Below, piece after piece: positions 35,432 through 36,728 of a stretch of DNA of 36,728 bases. The translations under genes were made by a program, and so were the position numbers. The stretch covers positions 1 through 36,728 of the forward strand of contig VAXK01000205.1 of the NCBI GenBank assembly GCA_005885565.1, in the 5' to 3' direction. How positions within the stretch are numbered: position 1 is the first letter of the stretch; each line of letters begins with the position of its first letter. The notes beneath the pieces are model-generated. The model ran no database searches. It saw only the letters and a program-made list of their open reading frames with translations, and was not told the origin of the DNA. Source of the stretch: Actinomycetota bacterium. GTDB taxonomy: Bacteria > Actinomycetota > Thermoleophilia > Gaiellales > Gaiellaceae.

Positions 35432-36015
35432 GCGAGCCGCGGCGCTGCTGGTCGAGCGCCGATCCGGCCTACGTCGAGTACCACGACCACGAGTGGGGCC
35501 GGCCCGTCACCGACGAGCGCGGGCTCTACGAGCGGCTCTGCCTCGAGGGGTTCCAGTCCGGGCTCTCGTGGCTGACGATCCTGCGCAAGCGGCCTGCCTT
35601 CCGCGCCGCCTTCGCAGACTTCGACCCGGAGGCGGTGGCGGAGTTCGGGCCGCGCGCCGTCGAGCGGCTGCTCGGCGACGCCGGGATCGTCCGGCACCGT
35701 GGCAAGATCGAGGCGGCGATCGCGAACGCGCGCGCGACGCTCGCGCTGCGGGAGGCGGGGTCGTCGCTGCCGGAGCTTGTGTGGTTGCACCGGCCGGCGG
35801 ACGGTGGCGCACCGCGGACCGCCGCCGACTGGCAGGCCTCGACGCCGGAGTCGGCGGCTCTGTCGAAACGGCTCCGCGCGGCGGGCTTCCGCTTCGTCGG
35901 GCCGACGACGGTCTACGCGACGATGCAGGCCTGCGGCGTCGTCAACGACCACCTCGCCGACTGCATCGTGCGCGCCGAGGTCGAGCGGGAGATCGCTTGC
36001 TCGACGACCGTGTGA
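35428..36015 (+). CDS. tag: DNA-3-methyladenine glycosylase I
   Basis: RCWSSADPAYVEYHDHEWGRPVTDERGLYERLCLEGFQSGLSWLTILRKRPAFR; VGPTTVYATMQACGVVNDHLADC. Confidence 0.94.
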   Translation: MSEPRRCWSSADPAYVEYHDHEWGRPVTDERGLYERLCLEGFQSGLSWLTILRKRPAFRAAFADFDPEAVAEFGPRAVERLLGDAGIVRHRGKIEAAIANARATLALREAGSSLPELVWLHRPADGGAPRTAADWQASTPESAALSKRLRAAGFRFVGPTTVYATMQACGVVNDHLADCIVRAEVEREIACSTTV

Positions 36016-36584
36016 GGGAGGTGCTCGCGCGCCTCGAGGCGGAGGACGCGCGCGAGCGGGAGGAGGGCGTGGCGCGCGAGCTGCGGGCGCGGCAGGTCGC
36101 GCGGCCAACGGGCCAGTTCCTGTTCGGGCTCGTCGCGCCGCAGACCGACTGCGAGGTGCTCGAGATCGGCGGCTCGCGCGGCTACTCGACGATCTGGCTC
36201 GCGGCCGGGGTGCGCTACCTCGGCGGCCGCGTGCTCTCGCTCGAGAGCGACCCGGCCAAGATCGAGGCCTGGAGGCGCAACGTCGCCGACGCCGGCCTCG
36301 ACGACTGGGCCGACCTCGTCGAGGGCGACGCTTACGAGACGCTGCCCGCGATCGACGACGTCTTCGACGTCGTGTTCCTCGACGCGGAGAAGGAGGACTA
36401 CGAGCGGCTCTTCGGGCTCGGGCGCGGGAAGCTCGAGCCCGGCGCCCTCGTCGTGGCCGACAACGTCCTGTCCCACGAGGACACCCTCGGCGCGTACTCG
36501 CGCGCCCGCCAGGCCGACCCCACTCTCGAATCGGTGACCGTCCCGCTCGACCGCGGGCTGGAGCTTTCGGTCGTCCTGCGCTGA
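36012..36584 (+). CDS. O-methyltransferase-like protein
   Basis: GTG 36012 (alternative TTG 35997); VLEIGGSRGYSTIWLAAGVRYLGGRVLSLESDPAKIEAWRRNV, FDVVFLDAEKEDYERLF. Confidence 0.85.
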   Translation: MREVLARLEAEDAREREEGVARELRARQVARPTGQFLFGLVAPQTDCEVLEIGGSRGYSTIWLAAGVRYLGGRVLSLESDPAKIEAWRRNVADAGLDDWADLVEGDAYETLPAIDDVFDVVFLDAEKEDYERLFGLGRGKLEPGALVVADNVLSHEDTLGAYSRARQADPTLESVTVPLDRGLELSVVLR

Positions 36585-36650
36585 CCGCCGTGTCGCGCCG
36601 CCGCGACCGACATGGCGGGCGCGGCACACGAACGTTCGCCGGTAGGAGAT

Positions 36651-36695
36651 CGCCGGAAAGTCGTCATGGCGCCGAAGGCGCCGGACCTTCCGGCG
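36651..36695. repeat. Nested palindrome (REP-like element, copy 2)
   Basis: Outer arms CGCCGGAA(A)GTC (36651-36662)/GAC(C)TTCCGGCG (36684-36695) around inner hairpin GGCGCC-GAA-GGCGCC; same bulge as copy 1 in reverse orientation. Confidence 0.75.
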
Positions 36696-36728
36696 TCGGC
36701 TAAAGTGCGGCTACCGCGGAAAGGAGGT

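Noticed and set aside
1-36728. CRISPR arrays, insertion sequences, prophage genes, integrases
   Set aside because: No regularly spaced direct repeats, transposase, integrase or phage structural motifs were seen on reading either strand.

Overview
This is a high-GC, densely coded chromosomal window. Gene content and codon usage look actinobacterial; Thermoleophilia-like is an inference. Recognisable blocks, in order: wecC/wecB; tRNA-Lys(CTT); a CHASE3 histidine kinase with its response regulator; an AAA+ ATPase; SIMPL and BON proteins; a sarcosine-oxidase-like enzyme; an unusual sigma-factor-linked 'mau-like' locus (8.9-13.3 kb); an aa3/caa3 cytochrome oxidase cluster interleaved with divergent Usp domains; diheme cytochrome c, STAS, TPR, adenosine deaminase and TatC/TatA; a split suf cluster (CB-VOC-D, then S-U-Rieske about 5.8 kb later); and assorted accessory genes between the two suf halves. 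The best candidate for an undescribed system is 8.9-13.3 kb: ECF sigma factor, membrane-anchored GWxGRIY-domain protein, MauE-like protein, Tat-exported 28-Cys protein resembling the methylamine dehydrogenase light chain, MauD-like thioredoxin, 26-aa ORF, polytopic membrane protein, and a soluble GWxGRIY paralog. No MauB-like large subunit is present. In the MauA-like protein the quinone-forming Trp57 position and Asp76 appear conserved, but the crosslink partner Trp108 aligns with Cys. Other notable signals: a nested-palindrome repeat family with a conserved GTCAT bulge and GAA loop, an inverted repeat across a TTGACA-N17-TACCCT promoter, an apparent frameshift/deletion in the coxB N-terminus, a head-to-head pair of 5'-truncated genes, and a two-gene unit pairing a ScoMcrA-head-like domain with a retropepsin-like protease. 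All family calls come from reading the sequence by eye; no database search was run.
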